Below are positions 10,885 through 22,330 of a DNA stretch of 64,000 nt, piece after piece (positions within the stretch are counted from its first letter, which is position 1; each line of letters begins with the position of its first letter). This stretch comes from Eumeta japonica. Lineage: Eukaryota > Arthropoda > Insecta > Lepidoptera > Psychidae. The position numbers and the translations under genes were made by a program. Location of the stretch: positions 62,001 to 126,000 of the forward strand of contig BGZK01001617.1 in NCBI GenBank assembly GCA_005406025.1, given 5' to 3'. Below the pieces are notes generated by a model that did no database searches, was not told the origin of the DNA, and was given only the letters and a program-made list of their open reading frames with translations.

Positions 10885-11035
10885 TATACATACAGACCAT
10901 CTGAAAGAAATGCTCTGATTGAGAGTAAAAACCATATTAAAATCCGTTGCGTTGTTTAGAAGAATCAAGGTCATAAACAGACAGACAGACGCAGATAGCA
11001 ATTTTGTTTTATACTATTTATACATTCAAATAGAA
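10885..11035 (+). mobile_element. Transposon tail with GACA repeats
   Basis: The block aaaccatattaaaatccg, followed by aacagacagacagac and attttgttttatact, is a 3' signature I associate with widespread arthropod non-autonomous or LINE-tail repeats. The class is not resolved. Confidence 0.5.
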
Positions 11036-11199
11036 TGCAAAATTATACCGTAAAAACCAAATTTTCAAATTCATGATTTTTTGTAGTCCAATATTTTACA
11101 GATATCTTTAATATTTGTTTTTTTTTAATGCAAGTGTAAAATAAACTTAACCATATACCCACCTGTAAGCAATTTACCTAACGGTATATGAATCTTTTT

Positions 11200-11560
11200 C
11201 TACTGGAAAAAACCAGGAAGTGTGAGTTCAACTCTCATAGCAAGGGCTCTGTACGTTACACACCTATCATTTTTTTTTATTTTGACATAAATATGTATGT
11301 GTTAAGTAGAAAAAGTATATATGATACCGAACTGTAGAGAGAAATTGCTGAACATATATTGTTGATTATCTTGTATATTCCTGAATACGTGGGCTAAGAT
11401 CGAATAATAGTTGGTATATTTATATTTATTTTTTTGAATTGTCTTTAAAATTAAAATTGTTTCGTAATAATGCAAAGTCCACTTTAAACTAACACGCACT
11501 AAGTATGCGAGTTCTTAGTGGGTGTTAATTTATACTGAATATTGAAACGACGTAAAATGT
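11200..11560. repeat. Possible degraded repeat
   Basis: The agttcaactctcatagcaa block (11225-11243) and the inverted pair acacgcactaag (11491-11502) and cttagtgggtgt (11513-11524) look repetitive. A gtgcgtgtta motif is shared with 25829 and 31235 (inverse). Confidence 0.3.
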
Positions 11561-11739
11561 AAACTTATATATTATTTTTTTCATAAATAACTTTAAAACA
11601 TTTACTTTACTAATATGCGCTTGCATTTGATTTATCACATGGTCTAGTTTGCAAATGTCTTTTTAAATTTTTATTTTGTCCCTCAAAAGTGGCCCTCATG
11701 TTCAAAATTTATTATTTATTTACGTCGTACACCCGTGTT

Positions 11740-11920
11740 TGGTCACAGACGGGTTTGGGTCACATGTACATGTTTACCAAATGTCAACTCAATCGGTCCA
11801 GAGAATTCAGAGCAGTTAGATGTGACAGGCGGACAGGCAGACAGTCCCACGAGTGATCCTACAAGGGTTTCGTTTTTTCCTTTTTCATTTCAAGCTACGG
11901 AACTCTAAAACCTGGTCCTC
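11740..11920 (+). mobile_element. Transposon tail, 'cggaaccctaaaa' type, copy 1
   Basis: Contains accaaatgtcaactcaatcgg, then gacaggcggacaggcagac, then an aatgagg-free end ggaactctaaaacc. The same order, ending ggaaccctaaaa, occurs at 60420-60548 and 61800-61930. It is an arthropod-wide type of 3' end; the parent family is not resolved. Confidence 0.6.
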
Positions 11921-12059
11921 GATATTTACTGTGATATATCCTTTACAATACAAATACTGCGTACAGTAAAAAGTACTGCACTAAAACTGCACTGCGCCTG
12001 ACTAACTGCACCCCATCAATATTAAAACAAAAAACAAACGGTTTCCCGCTGCAGCAATT

Positions 12060-12420
12060 ATTTTTGAGATGCAACAATCGTCGCGCCATCTGCCGCCGTC
12101 CCGTTACGCGCTCAGGGACGCCCGGTCCGGCGCGGGCCTTTCGCGCACACACGGCGAATAGCGAAAACCTCTCTCCTCGCGACGGACGGACGAATTGGGC
12201 CGAAATAGGCAGTGAGCGGCGTACAGGAATTTTAACAGCTCAAGCTCTAGCCCCGTCCGCTCGGCTGGCTCGCTCCGTTCAAGGTGTGCAGTATCGTGAA
12301 TGACCTTGGGAGTACTACGGCGGAATCGATCGTAATGCAGCGATATTTTGATCGGACGACTACAATAGTCGCTGTCGAGTGTTTAATCACCCGACCATAC
12401 AAGTCCTGTACACTTATATA
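12060..12420. promoter_or_regulatory. CpG-dense patch, candidate promoter or untranslated first exon
   Basis: This is the most GC- and CpG-rich stretch of the first half (cgctcagggacgcccggtc and neighbours). Open frames exist on both strands (79 and 69 codons), as expected for GC-rich DNA, but no domain is seen. It does not match any other repeat in the window. A transcription start is possible; the strand is undetermined. Confidence 0.3.
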
Positions 12421-13489
12421 AGATATTAGACGATCGAGTTTTAAAATGATTTTAAGTTCGTATAGAGCTTCAAGTAATGTGGGGGAAGTTATTTAATTTA
12501 TTTGTTAGGACCAAGTTTGAATATGTTATTAGTAGAAAAGTTGAAGGCGTGTATGTATTGGTTTTTAATCTGCAGATTGATTCTTTGAAATCTTTGGCTT
12601 TAATCTGAATTCATTTTGTAATAATAAGCTGTTGGCTACTACACATAATAAATATTTATGAAATATACAAAGTAAACTCGCACATAACGCCTACATTAAG
12701 ACCTTATACACCTCAATATTTTAAGTTATTTACTTTGAAACCATAAACAATATAACTTGTTCTATATATTTCTGATTTGTGTTTTTCTAAAAAGGAATAA
12801 ATATCATTTGCCTATTCATAAAAAAATAATTATTTAATTCATCAAAATCAAATTACTGTTACATTACATTGAAGAAAAATAACTCTCCCTTTGAAAATAA
12901 ACTTTTTAACAATTTAGCTAATCTATTTCTACAATTGATTGTTTTAATACGTCATATGCATAAGTTACAAATAAAAAAACAAGCTTATAAAAATCTACAA
13001 GGAAATATTAACTCGAATATAATCAATTAATATTTCTTCATTAATTTATTGCAAAGCATAATAATATACTTTTAATATACTTTTAAATCGGTTACAATAT
13101 TGAGTTTCACTATTGTCAATCGAAGCAATTCTTCTCTTGCCGTGAACGCGACCGCAGAAACGTGTCAGGGACTCGTGTATTGTTACGGAGTTAGACGAAA
13201 ACGTGCGTAGTAAAATTATTGAAATAAATTGTTCTTTTGAAATGTCCGTTAGCTTTCACCGAAAAAGGCCTACTCGACGAATATGTATTTTTATAAAGCA
13301 TAAAAATGTGCTACTTTTCCCATCGTATAAGTGTACTGGCATAGGTCGGCCTCGTGTGCTCATATTGTTGGTACGCTTTTTCTATTTTTCATAAAAAAAT
13401 GATGTTTTTAATTAATCTTTTTAAAAATATTATATTATATATAAGTATTAAAAACTGTAGGTGAAATCTCATATGAAAGACGATCCATC
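12421..13489. other. Unassigned AT-rich DNA
   Basis: No recognisable gene or repeat. A short, slightly GC-richer stretch lies at 13130-13200. Confidence 0.45.
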
Positions 13490-13975
13490 AACATTGTACC
13501 AAATCTTACCTAAGGGTGAGGGGAATCTCCATTAGGAAAAAAAAAACACCTGTAGTATCCGGCCAACCCGACTTGCTGGCCTTGCGAAGAGATATAACAT
13601 CTCTGCGCATGCTCTATCGCGTATACTAAGAGTAGCGCTTTAAAGTGAATCGACGTAGTTCAATCTCATCCCTGTCGCTGATTTCCGTCATCGTTCTGGA
13701 AATACTGCCAGCACCGTCTTCGCGGCTGGCGTTCTACTGTCGTAGGATTTTCTGCCACGTACGATGGTGCTTTGTCATGATTTACCATTAGCGGTATTTG
13801 CAACGAAGCTTGATAAAGGGATCTTCAAGAAGAGAGCGTATTTCCATTTAAAAGAACACCAACGCACAACTGACTCCTGTGGGGTTGCAGGTGTCCATGG
13901 GCGCCGGTGACCATCCACTCTCCGATGGCTCGCATGCCCGTTTGTCCTTTATAAATCCCATTTATAAAAGTGTAA
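13490..13975 (-). mobile_element. Dispersed retroelement-type repeat, minus orientation
   Basis: Read on the minus strand, it runs from the motif gcccatggacacctgcaacc through gtgcgttgg, an aagat-ccc block and a ggccagcaagtcgggttgg block to a poly-T/A end at 13538-13549. The core (13855-13937) matches the plus-strand copy at 15030-15135 and the ggctcgcatgc block at 52313-52323. I recall very similar sequence from many lepidopteran genomes. The parent element is not resolved. Confidence 0.65.
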
Positions 13976-14099
13976 TCCCGTAATAGATGGCATTATTCTC
14001 CAATCAATATTGTTATCAGTGTATCTATGTTTTAAACCCATAATAGAAAATAATTTATTTATTTCCCAATCAGTGTTGAGTACGTCTACTTACCTGTGT

Positions 14100-14330
14100 A
14101 TATCATAGCTGACTCTTATGCAGCGTTAACCACGTGATTTCCGCGTGTAGCTTATATTGCGCTGCGAGACGCGTGCATGCGCACGCGCAGCCCCGCGTAT
14201 AGCCAATCACCTGCACCGCACCTGCTGCCATCACATCTGATACAGATGCGACATTGAGTGTAGAACTGCTCGATAAGCCATCGATAATCGATATTTTATT
14301 GTTTTTGACTTCTAGAATCACAGGTTAATA
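14100..14330. promoter_or_regulatory. CpG-rich patch with CCAAT motif
   Basis: Contains accacgtgat (E-box), a gcgtgcatgcgcacgcgc alternating tract (14170-14189), agccaatcac (CCAAT-type) and a tcgataatcgata motif near 14281. A 72-codon minus frame covers it without a recognisable domain. Candidate regulatory DNA on composition and motifs only. Confidence 0.25.
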
Positions 14331-15019
14331 ATATAAGATGTTGACATATTCATTTAGTATATACGAATTTGAGCAGAAACGGCCAAAGCAATAAACATTC
14401 TTCAAAATTTTTCAAACACTTTTATTTAATGCAGTCACGTATACTATAACGATAATTATACGTATCGTTACAAGTAAGCTATAAATTTCCAATTTTCGAT
14501 AAAAATAATTTTTAAATACGTCATTGTATATATTTATATGTAATACATTTACACAATAATTTTAAATGCTTTTATTTGATTATAGATTTGTGTCTATAAG
14601 CAAATAGATATAACATAAGTTTACATCGGCCTTTGTTACAACCCAAAATTAAATAAGAAATAATGAAAATAGAATATCAAGTTAATAACTTCTTAATGGT
14701 ACACGTTAGATACTTTGTTTGCAGGAGCACTAACACGCACAAAGTGTCTAATGTGGTCTAATCTCAGGCACCAGAGCACTCAATCAATGGCCAATGAGGA
14801 AAAAAGTACTTACAAAGTTGTTAATTCACAAGGAATCGAACTCGGGACTTCTTCTATTTGAATTCAACCTCTTATTCATTAGCAACAAGCATTTTTATAT
14901 TAAGCATATAAAATATAGTTACATAACTAATTTTCATTTAGCGATTAGCGCCAAATGCATATACAAAATTTACAGGTACGGTTTCGGCTAAAGCACATGG
15001 TGGAAAGGTTTTTTTTTAA
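14331..15019. other. Unassigned AT-rich DNA
   Basis: Nothing recognised. A gagcactaacacgcac motif at about 14725 echoes the gtgcgtgt motif of other repeats. Confidence 0.4.
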
Positions 15020-15140
15020 TATAGACTTTATAAGGGGCATACGAGCTTACGGGCCAGTGGAGAGCCCGTGGTCACTGTCGCCCATGAACACCCGCAACCC
15101 CTGGAGAGTCACTAGTGCTTCCCCGGCCTTTAAAGAATAA
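15020..15140 (+). mobile_element. Dispersed retroelement-type repeat, plus orientation
   Basis: Contains acgagcttacgggccag, then cgcccatgaacacccgcaac, then gagtcactagtgcttcc and cggccttt. It is the same family as 13490-13975 in the opposite orientation and is short, probably truncated. Confidence 0.65.
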
Positions 15141-16014
15141 ATGCGCTAAAGTATGGCGCAATATCATATTTTTTTTAAGTTTTCTATCTTGTTGTATAAA
15201 ATTTTAACAACGTGTACAGAAGAAATAACCAATGCAATTAAGTAAGAATATAAAACTCAAAAAGTAAAACCTGGTGCATATCATATGTAAATCCAAATAT
15301 TAAACGACGGGTTACGTTAAAAGTAAAAATATAATACGTAAACGTATTCCATAACATTTGACAAACTGTTCATACATTATATGTCAAATCTTTTGGACTA
15401 ATTTATGAATTATATATTTATTGTTGGTGCAACCCACTGCAACACTTTTTTAATGCTTTTTCAATTGCTTACAGAGTGCAAGCACGTGTAGAGCTTGGGA
15501 ATGTAATTAAAGCTGAAAAATGATAAAAACTCAGATACTACTATGACAGAATTAAAAAATATCGATTGAATTTAATATCGATACTTTACGCTTCACTAAC
15601 TAATTCACCACACATCTCTCGTGTAGATGATGAATACGCATTTACAATTTTGTGCCATCAATTAAATGCAACCGAGCGTAGCGCTAAACGCATCGCAGTG
15701 CGCTGAAAGTTACTGGTTTTTAATTCATTAGTTTCATTTATAAGTAAAAGTTAATACTGCACAGCTTTCTTTCTTACTGAAATAAAAGAAAAAAATAAAG
15801 GTATTATATATAAAAAAAAAACAGATTTCAAGAGCTGTTATAAATCTGTATTTCTAATTTTTCCCTCGTCAAAAAGGGGCTCCTTTAAATTTAAGTTCAA
15901 AATGTTCATAGCTTTAAGGCTATTGCATGGCAAAGCTAATAGCGCAATAGGGAATTAGACTAGGTATTGGTTTTTCGAGTTCTGTAAATACATTTTAATT
16001 CTTCATTATTTTCC
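15141..16014. other. Unassigned AT-rich DNA
   Basis: No recognisable feature. Confidence 0.45.
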
Positions 16015-16385
16015 CTCGCCTTAACCCACCGTTTATTATGTCCCTTGTCTCACCACAGGGGCTTGGTATCTTCCTTTGTCTCATTTTCGCCTGTTTGTAG
16101 CCAAAAAGAGACTCTTTTTCCCCCACACGATCGCCTCCTCTTCGCGGTATAAGACCGTATCATCTCGGGCTAGACTCTTTTATCTTATCAGCTGTTTTCG
16201 CAACCTTGAAACTCCCCCTAATGCCGTTGCGTGCCTAGTCTACAAATGTAACTCCTTGGCCCTATCGTAAAATTCGCAATTTCGTCGTGTGGATTTTTTG
16301 TTCGTGCGGTTTTTTCGTTGCCCGCACTTCGCTGCCGCAGAATAAAGCCGGTCCGAGAATTGTTTTCTGAAGTCTTTTACAGACT
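16015..16385 (+). mobile_element. Possible solo-LTR-like segment
   Basis: Pyrimidine-rich, GC-richer sequence with a TATA-like box (gcggtataagacc, about 16146) and an AATAAA at 16340-16345. A tgaagtcttttaca block follows, an order reminiscent of an LTR (promoter, R, polyadenylation, U5). No matching target-site duplication or tg...ca boundary pair was found, so the assignment is tentative. Confidence 0.25.
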
Positions 16386-18059
16386 ATTTATAAATTATAT
16401 TCTAAATTTAAAAAAATAGTTTAGAAAATGGTTAACCGTGGATGCCATTCCCATTTTAGTGTATTTTCGAATTTATTACATTTTTTCTTGTTTATTACTG
16501 TTTTTTTTATATACAAAAATTTCTTTCTTTGATGTCGAAAAAAAAAAATTTTTTTTTATTATTTTTTAAATGCTATACTTTGTATGCAATACGAAGCACG
16601 ATTACTTCTTCATTCTTCTTTCCTTGATACGTTTAGATATGTTTTGGATTTCCATTTGAAACCACTAGATATGGTGATCAGGTTAGTACTAGTTAAAATG
16701 CTAATTCAATTATACAAACACCACAGTCGCACTATGCAACAAAATCATTTTTTTCTATTTCACCTTTTTCTAACAACGATTTCTTTTGTACAAATAAAAA
16801 ATATTCATGGGATTTGTGTCATTCAATGTGGCTTGTAAAGTTTCGGAACCGACTAGATCTATGCCATTAACCGGTTCGCCCGTTTGAACGTTGTAAAAAA
16901 AGTACTAGATGTGTTTTTGAATAGCATGCTTTTGAAAATATTTTCTTTTGTTCTAAGCATCATGCCATCAAATACCACAAGGCCGATAAACTGAGATATT
17001 TACGAACACACAAACACCAAACATTCCAAAACGACTTTGAAAACAGCTTAAAACGTCGACATTCGACGCGATCACGATTAAGTTTAGAGAAGTTCGTTAA
17101 AAACAACAACTTACCGAACTTTTAAATATTCCTAATTTTTAAAGCGGAAAGTAAATAATTTAGCAGGCGGGTAAAAACTTAAAAAACCGATAAAAATACA
17201 GTGTTTATTCAATAATCAAAGTCATACGTCTCATAAAATATAGTTTTCATTTTTGATGTACTTTTATATATTTTTTAATTTCTATAGTCAAGCGTTAATG
17301 TCATTGAGTGTTGTAGTCGTAGAGCAGAATAAACTGAATGTAATAGTTACTTACGAGTTTTCTTTGTTATATTTTTATCTTACCAAAATATGTTTTATGT
17401 ATCATTTTAGTTAAGATTAATTATTTCGGGGATGAGTTTCTAAGTATTCAAGTTAATGACAATTTACTCTGTAATCTCTGGTTCTCAGAATTTTCAGTCA
17501 AGTCACAGTGAAAACTATCGACACTTTAATTAACTTATTGACCATATTGACATATATTTAATTGTATTTTGGTGTACAAATATTTTTTAAACTTGAACAG
17601 TTTTTACGATTTTTCATGACTTTTCACGATTTGGCGAAATATATAACGTTACTATGTTTAAATCTGAATACGACAAGTTTAACTTATATGCTGTTGAGTA
17701 TACAAGTTTAAAAACACAGAAACATTCAAAGAAAACGCATTAGGGATCACGAAGATGGTCATGTGACATTGTACTTGAAGTACATACTTACAGAAGACAA
17801 AAAAAAAAGATATGAACAACTAACAATATTCAAATATCAAATTTTACAAGACTGAATAAATAATATCTAACTTGTTCTACACGTGTCGCATAAGTATTCA
17901 GGCCGCAGAGCAGGTGCACAAACAGTTTGATATCTCAATGCGTCGTGTGCGCTTGTCCTGATTAATTTCGAGTCAACTAAATTACATACTTCTGTGTTCG
18001 AAGCAAATACAAAAGTTGTTCTGTTTCCGCAGCTTCGTTGGGCAATCCACATCGCTACA
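16386..18059. other. Unassigned AT-rich DNA
   Basis: About 1.7 kb. A plus frame at 16584-16838 and a minus frame at 17867-18106 are the longest and have no family resemblance. Confidence 0.4.
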
Positions 18060-18098
18060 TTGCGTGTGCGCGCGCGTGTGCGCACCCGTACGTGTGTT
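18060..18098. repeat. Alternating purine-pyrimidine tract (GT/GC)
   Basis: tgcgtgtgcgcgcgcgtgtg at 18061 onward is the longest tract of its kind in the window and strongly Z-DNA-prone. Confidence 0.75.
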
Positions 18099-18124
18099 TG
18101 TCTCATGTTTTATCATCCCCACTG

Positions 18125-18250
18125 CTAAGCTACACCCTCCCACCTTTTTATTTCATTGAGGGTCTCGACTTCAAGCACAGTGCGGGTCGGATTGATGATT
18201 GTCGGGGACAAACAGCTCGACGTGCTCTCTGAGGTACGGAGCAAATGATT
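18125..18250 (+). repeat. Dispersed SINE-like repeat, copy C
   Basis: Contains gagggtctcgacttcaagc, gtcggggacaaacagctcg and gtgctctctgagg (18222-18234). The last two blocks recur at 18373 and 18395, an offset of about 173 bp. Confidence 0.6.
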
Positions 18251-18289
18251 TAATTTGCCTCGAATTATTCTTGCATTGATTCTCTCTTT

Positions 18290-18430
18290 CCTAGAATCTT
18301 TTTGTATGAGATTCAATAGCATCGACTTGAATACGTCCACGCTGATCCAATGCTAGTCAGGCTCGCGACATTGTCTGGGACCCAGCAGTCGGTTGTGCTC
18401 TCTGAGGCACGGGACGAGTGGTTTAACTAA
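18290..18430 (+). repeat. Dispersed SINE-like repeat, copy D
   Basis: gtctgggacccagcagtcgg followed by gtgctctctgagg (18395-18407) repeats the end of copy C. Either two independent insertions or a tandem duplication of about 173 bp. Confidence 0.6.
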
Positions 18431-18483
18431 ACTTAAATTACTAATGATCGATTCGTTCTCTCCCACAATCTGTTTATATCATA

Positions 18484-18540
18484 CCAGCTTTCCGCCCGCG
18501 GGTTCGCCCGCGTAGAATTCAGTCTGTCACATGTTGAAAT
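18484..18540 (+). mobile_element. Transposon tail fragment, 'ccgcgg-ttcg-ccgcg' type
   Basis: A short GC-rich block (18492-18512) with a cccgcg / ttcg / cccgcg arrangement, followed by agaattcagtctgtcacat. It resembles a common lepidopteran repeat end; related pieces lie at 24347 and 36017. Confidence 0.45.
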
Positions 18541-20857
18541 CTTATAATTATTTTATAGGCTTTGAACTCCCTCCCTCATTCACCGGTCCACTCCCCCTCC
18601 AATCCCACCTCTGCCATGTATATTTTTCAATAAGTCGATTGCTTCGCGTAGAAGGTAGACGTAAGGCCTTTGTTTTTTTCATATCAACGTTGTTGTCCAT
18701 TCGTATTGTGACGTTTATAGGTTTTCGACGCTAGCAATTATTATTTCTCTTGTAACTTCTCAGGTTAGATTTTTCAATGAGGATATTTTTTTTTAAATAT
18801 CTGACTTAAATAAAATAAAGCCTATATTCTTCTACAAGCCAAGCTCTGTCTAAGCATGCAAATCCTATTAAAAATGATTCATATGAATTATTCATATGAA
18901 AACTAGCCATGTCAGAGCTATGGCTTCAATCGTATTATCCTAAGTTATAAGAGGAAATGATATTTTAAGTTGTTATAAAATATTTTATGTTGTTTTAAAT
19001 AAATTTCAGAGCTGACCACTTAACTTGGCACCCATTCAGATCTCACTTGTTTTATCGTTGAAGTCAAAACCAAGGCATATATAAAATTGAACTTGGCTCT
19101 TATTTCACATTTTTGGTTTTAATGGGTTAAAATTGTACAAGATTATAAAACTATATACTTCATTAATATTAAGAATTCATTTATGCAGTCTAGTTTCGTC
19201 TATGTATTATATGTATAAGATGCATAATTTATGATTAGTAGAAAGGAAAATTAAATTTATTAACTAAATGTTTTATATCAGATATAACTACTTTGCTTAA
19301 ATAATTTTATGGTTAACAATTCCTCCTCAACTAAACTTGAAAATATTTTTATTTAAATGCGGAACCATAGCAAATACAGATATCGAGAATACAAAAGCTA
19401 TTTTTCGTATTCAAAGAATTAAAGTGGTCTTCACACATAAGTGCTGATAGCGAACCCTGGAAATGAACAAGATTTCCAAGAATTAGTAATAACGCAGGAC
19501 CCGTACATACATTCAATAATAAATTTCGATACAATCGATGATTATTATTTATTGTGGTATATCTTGTTGTGGTACGTCCTGGTGCTTGTGACCCAGGTGC
19601 ATTTTTGGTTTGTGTAAATATTTGATGAATCGATAACTCGATGCGACAACGGAATACAGAGATAATCTTATAACTCGTGGCTGGAGTTTTGAAACATTTG
19701 TAAAAGGCACACATACATGCTCATGCAGACAAGTACACAAACGAAAACATTTATGATAGTCATATCGATGCGAGATTGCCGACTATAAGTATATTTATAG
19801 CGTACAGACCCTGGATTTTTGAGGCTGGATACCGGATATTTTGAGAAGTACTTATTGATGAAATAATTCGGGCAAGTGCGTATTGATGAATGCTTCGACG
19901 TATTTTATATATTTTTTTAATGTTGTTATATGAGCTTGTGTTCGGTCTATTTAATAAACCGTAACTCGTGTGAAATAGAGATGGCAGTTTGAGTCAAAAT
20001 ATTTTTATGTCCAATCTAATTTCAATTTATCAAAATTTGCACTCGCTGCAAAATACATAAACGTTATATTATATATTGCAAAACAACAGTATTTGACCAA
20101 CATCCAATATTCCATTTTAGATATCTTTTTTATTTGGAATATCAGTTGTAATGGGTATATTTTTCCAAAATGTATCCAAAGAGATTCACGTCCCCACCCT
20201 GCGTTCCAAGTACGATAAGAGCACAATCAAACAAACATACCTACTAGGTTATATCAAAAGATCTAGATACTTTGAAAAGTTTTATATTGACAATTTCAAA
20301 AATAAAATAATAAGAAAAGAAGATAATATGAAGGGTGAATCATGACCATGATTAATTATCATCTATAAAAACACTTTTATATTTTAGATTTAGAGGCGCT
20401 ATCTTTATTTTGATTTAGAAACAAATACCTAATGTTTAACACATTACTTCCGATTCCTTGACATATCACAATACTCATAATTCTATGCAGTTAATAATAA
20501 TAAAAACTATTAATGTCACGATGTAAACGTAACTTTGAAAACAATCGTTATTGTAATTTGTAGTTAAAAGATTATCCATATCGAAAAATATAACAATCGA
20601 ATCAAGTGAGATGTTTTGTTTACCCTTATTAATTAAATCGATTTCAAGTCTTGTCCATTGATATGCGAGTCCCAACTAGATTCTTTCATTAATATTTTCG
20701 CTTCACTCTTGGAAATTGCTTTTACTGGATATTTTCAATGATTTTTTAACTTTACTTATACAAGTTTTTTCTCTGTAAAATATTTCTGATAAGTTGTTGG
20801 CCAAGAGCCAAAAGGTTTTCTGTACTTTCGTAGTTCTAGAAAGAATTTATATATAGA
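18541..20857. other. Unassigned AT-rich DNA
   Basis: About 2.3 kb. Two near-palindromes ttcatatgaa occur at about 18881 and 18892. A 121-codon minus frame (19349-19714) has no recognisable domain. Confidence 0.4.
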
Positions 20858-20903
20858 CATAGTGAAAAGAAATGATCTATGACGAACTCTATCTAGGTAT
20901 GGT

Positions 20904-21197
20904 GTGAGTAGCGATTTGTTACAGGCACTCCAGTTCTTATACAGGAACTCCAGTGCTTGCGTCGGAATAAATGGGGCATACAGTGTCCCGTTCGTTATCA
21001 GCAGAGGTGTCAGAGAGGGATGTATAGCTTCACCGAGGCTATTCATGAATGGCTGTCTACGTAATCTGAAAGAGCACGAGTGTGAGAACATAAGAATGGA
21101 CGAGCTATTGGTCAATTGCCTCCTGTATGCCGACGGCCAAGTAATAATCGGGCCGTCAGCGTGCGACCTCCAGGAGTGCAGGATTGCAAGACGGTAA
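20904..21197 (+). pseudogene. Reverse transcriptase fragment with YADG
   Basis: A 97-codon remnant of the RT palm. It shows the conserved GVREGCIASP motif at about residues 35-44 and LLYADG at about residues 71-76. The usual second Asp is Gly through a single A-to-G change. A short deletion follows LF (the NLFMDG-type stretch is reduced to MNG). The start Met is internal to the ancestral protein. No catalytic activity is expected. Confidence 0.88.
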
Positions 21198-21277
21198 GAC
21201 CAAAATCATGTCAATGTCATTCATTTTAATTACCATTCTATTACTGGGAAGTAAAGTAAGTCAGCAAGATTAAGGCG

Positions 21278-21502
21278 ATGGTGTTTAAAAGAGGCGGAAG
21301 CACAACTGAATGCTATACATATAGAAGGTCAGAGTGTCAAACGATTGAAAAAGTTTGTATACTTAGGTGGTATGTTTACAAGCATGGTAAACAAAATAGC
21401 GATATTGAAAAAAAAGTAAATGTCGGAAATAAAGTGAATGGACCATTGCTAGCTATTACGAATATTAAGGGTCTCGCGACAATCGCGCTTGGCTATCCAT
21501 AA
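21278..21502 (+). pseudogene. LINE ORF2 C-terminal region fragment
   Basis: A 74-codon remnant downstream of the RT palm. VFKRGGSTTEC, then a short degenerate stretch where family members have an EFVYLGS-type motif, then KQNSDIEKKVNVGNKVNGPLLAI. It is out of frame with the preceding RT fragment and ends where the parent protein would continue with the SESW-type block. It belongs to the element at 20858-21965. Confidence 0.82.
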
Positions 21503-22067
21503 TGGGATCCTGAACCCTATGCTTATGTGCGGTAGTGAAAAGCTGGGTATGGCGAAAGTAAAATGAAAGTAGAATCAATGCCGTGGAGATGCGATTTCTA
21601 CGTAATATGTGTAAAGGGTCTTTGAAAGATAGGTGTAGGAACAGTGATGTCAGAGAGCGATGTAGTTTGAAGGAAAATGTGGTAACGAGAATAGAAAAGA
21701 GTATGTTGCGGTAGTTTAGCCATTTAGAAAGGATGAACGAAAATAGACTGACAAAACAAATCTATACAGCGAATGTATCTAGAAGAAAGGTCGTTAAGCG
21801 TCGCCCTAAAAAATCCTACGCAGACCATAATGGTGGCATATTAAATAAGGGTCAAATTTTAAGCGTCCGAAACCTTGCATGAAAAGATTAATGGATGGAT
21901 GCAAAGATCGTACCATATGGAAATCTATAGTCTCTGACTGTCCGATTGAAATAGGCGAAGGTTTATATTATTTTACATTAGTTCAGAAATAAATATTTTC
22001 ATAAAATATTTGTTGACGAGTAATGATAATTAAAAAATTCCAAAGAGTATTAAGAAATTCTGAACAG

Positions 22068-22330
22068 ACATGACTCAGTAGTTCATAACGCTGTCTCGAA
22101 CTAGAAGATACCGAATATTATCCTAACCAGGAGCAAATCGCCAATGAATTTTTCGCTTAATACAACTTAAGATACTTATTTCTTGCTTCGGAGAGGATGT
22201 TAAGCCATGGTTCCGAACGGTATTATCACATCCGGACGTAAATAACGCTCATTAGCAGCCTCCAACCAGAATTGGATCAACATTGAGGATTTACGATCTG
22301 AACCTCTTAGTCTGAAATAAAGACGAGATT
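22068..22330 (+). mobile_element. Degenerate tRNA-derived SINE
   Basis: The head tgactcagtagttcataacgc matches the A-box region of a lepidopteran SINE I recall (tggctcagtggttagaacgc). The body contains ccaaccagaattggatcaac and tacgatctgaacctctt, matching that family's accepted caacccgcattggagca and gctctgaaccttct blocks. The B-box is heavily mutated. It lies about 100 bp after the LINE end. Confidence 0.6.

Larger units (their letters stand above)
20858..21965 (+). mobile_element. Non-LTR retrotransposon (LINE) fossil, reverse transcriptase region
   Basis: Frame-shifted translation gives SRYGVSSDLLQALQFLYRN, then SRGVREGCIASPRLF (RT block with the G-x-R-x-G core), then LLVNCLLYADGQV. The catalytic YADD reads YADG (21126-21137), so the second active-site Asp is lost. 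Downstream, at 21278-21502, MVFKRGGSTTECY and SDIEKKVNVGNKVNGPLLAI match the post-RT region of a LINE family I recall from Lepidoptera. This is followed by traces of LNPMLMCGSE, a CMKRLMDGCKDRTIWKSIV end (21880-21935) and the terminus. It is truncated at the 5' side, with several stops and frameshifts. Clade uncertain (Jockey/CR1-like). Confidence 0.9.

Noticed and set aside
19349..19714. 121-codon minus frame
   Set aside because: No domain, AT-biased codons, no splice or promoter support; overlapping frames on the same strand argue for chance.
20756..21115. 119-codon minus-strand frame
   Set aside because: Shadow of the LINE reverse transcriptase on the plus strand.
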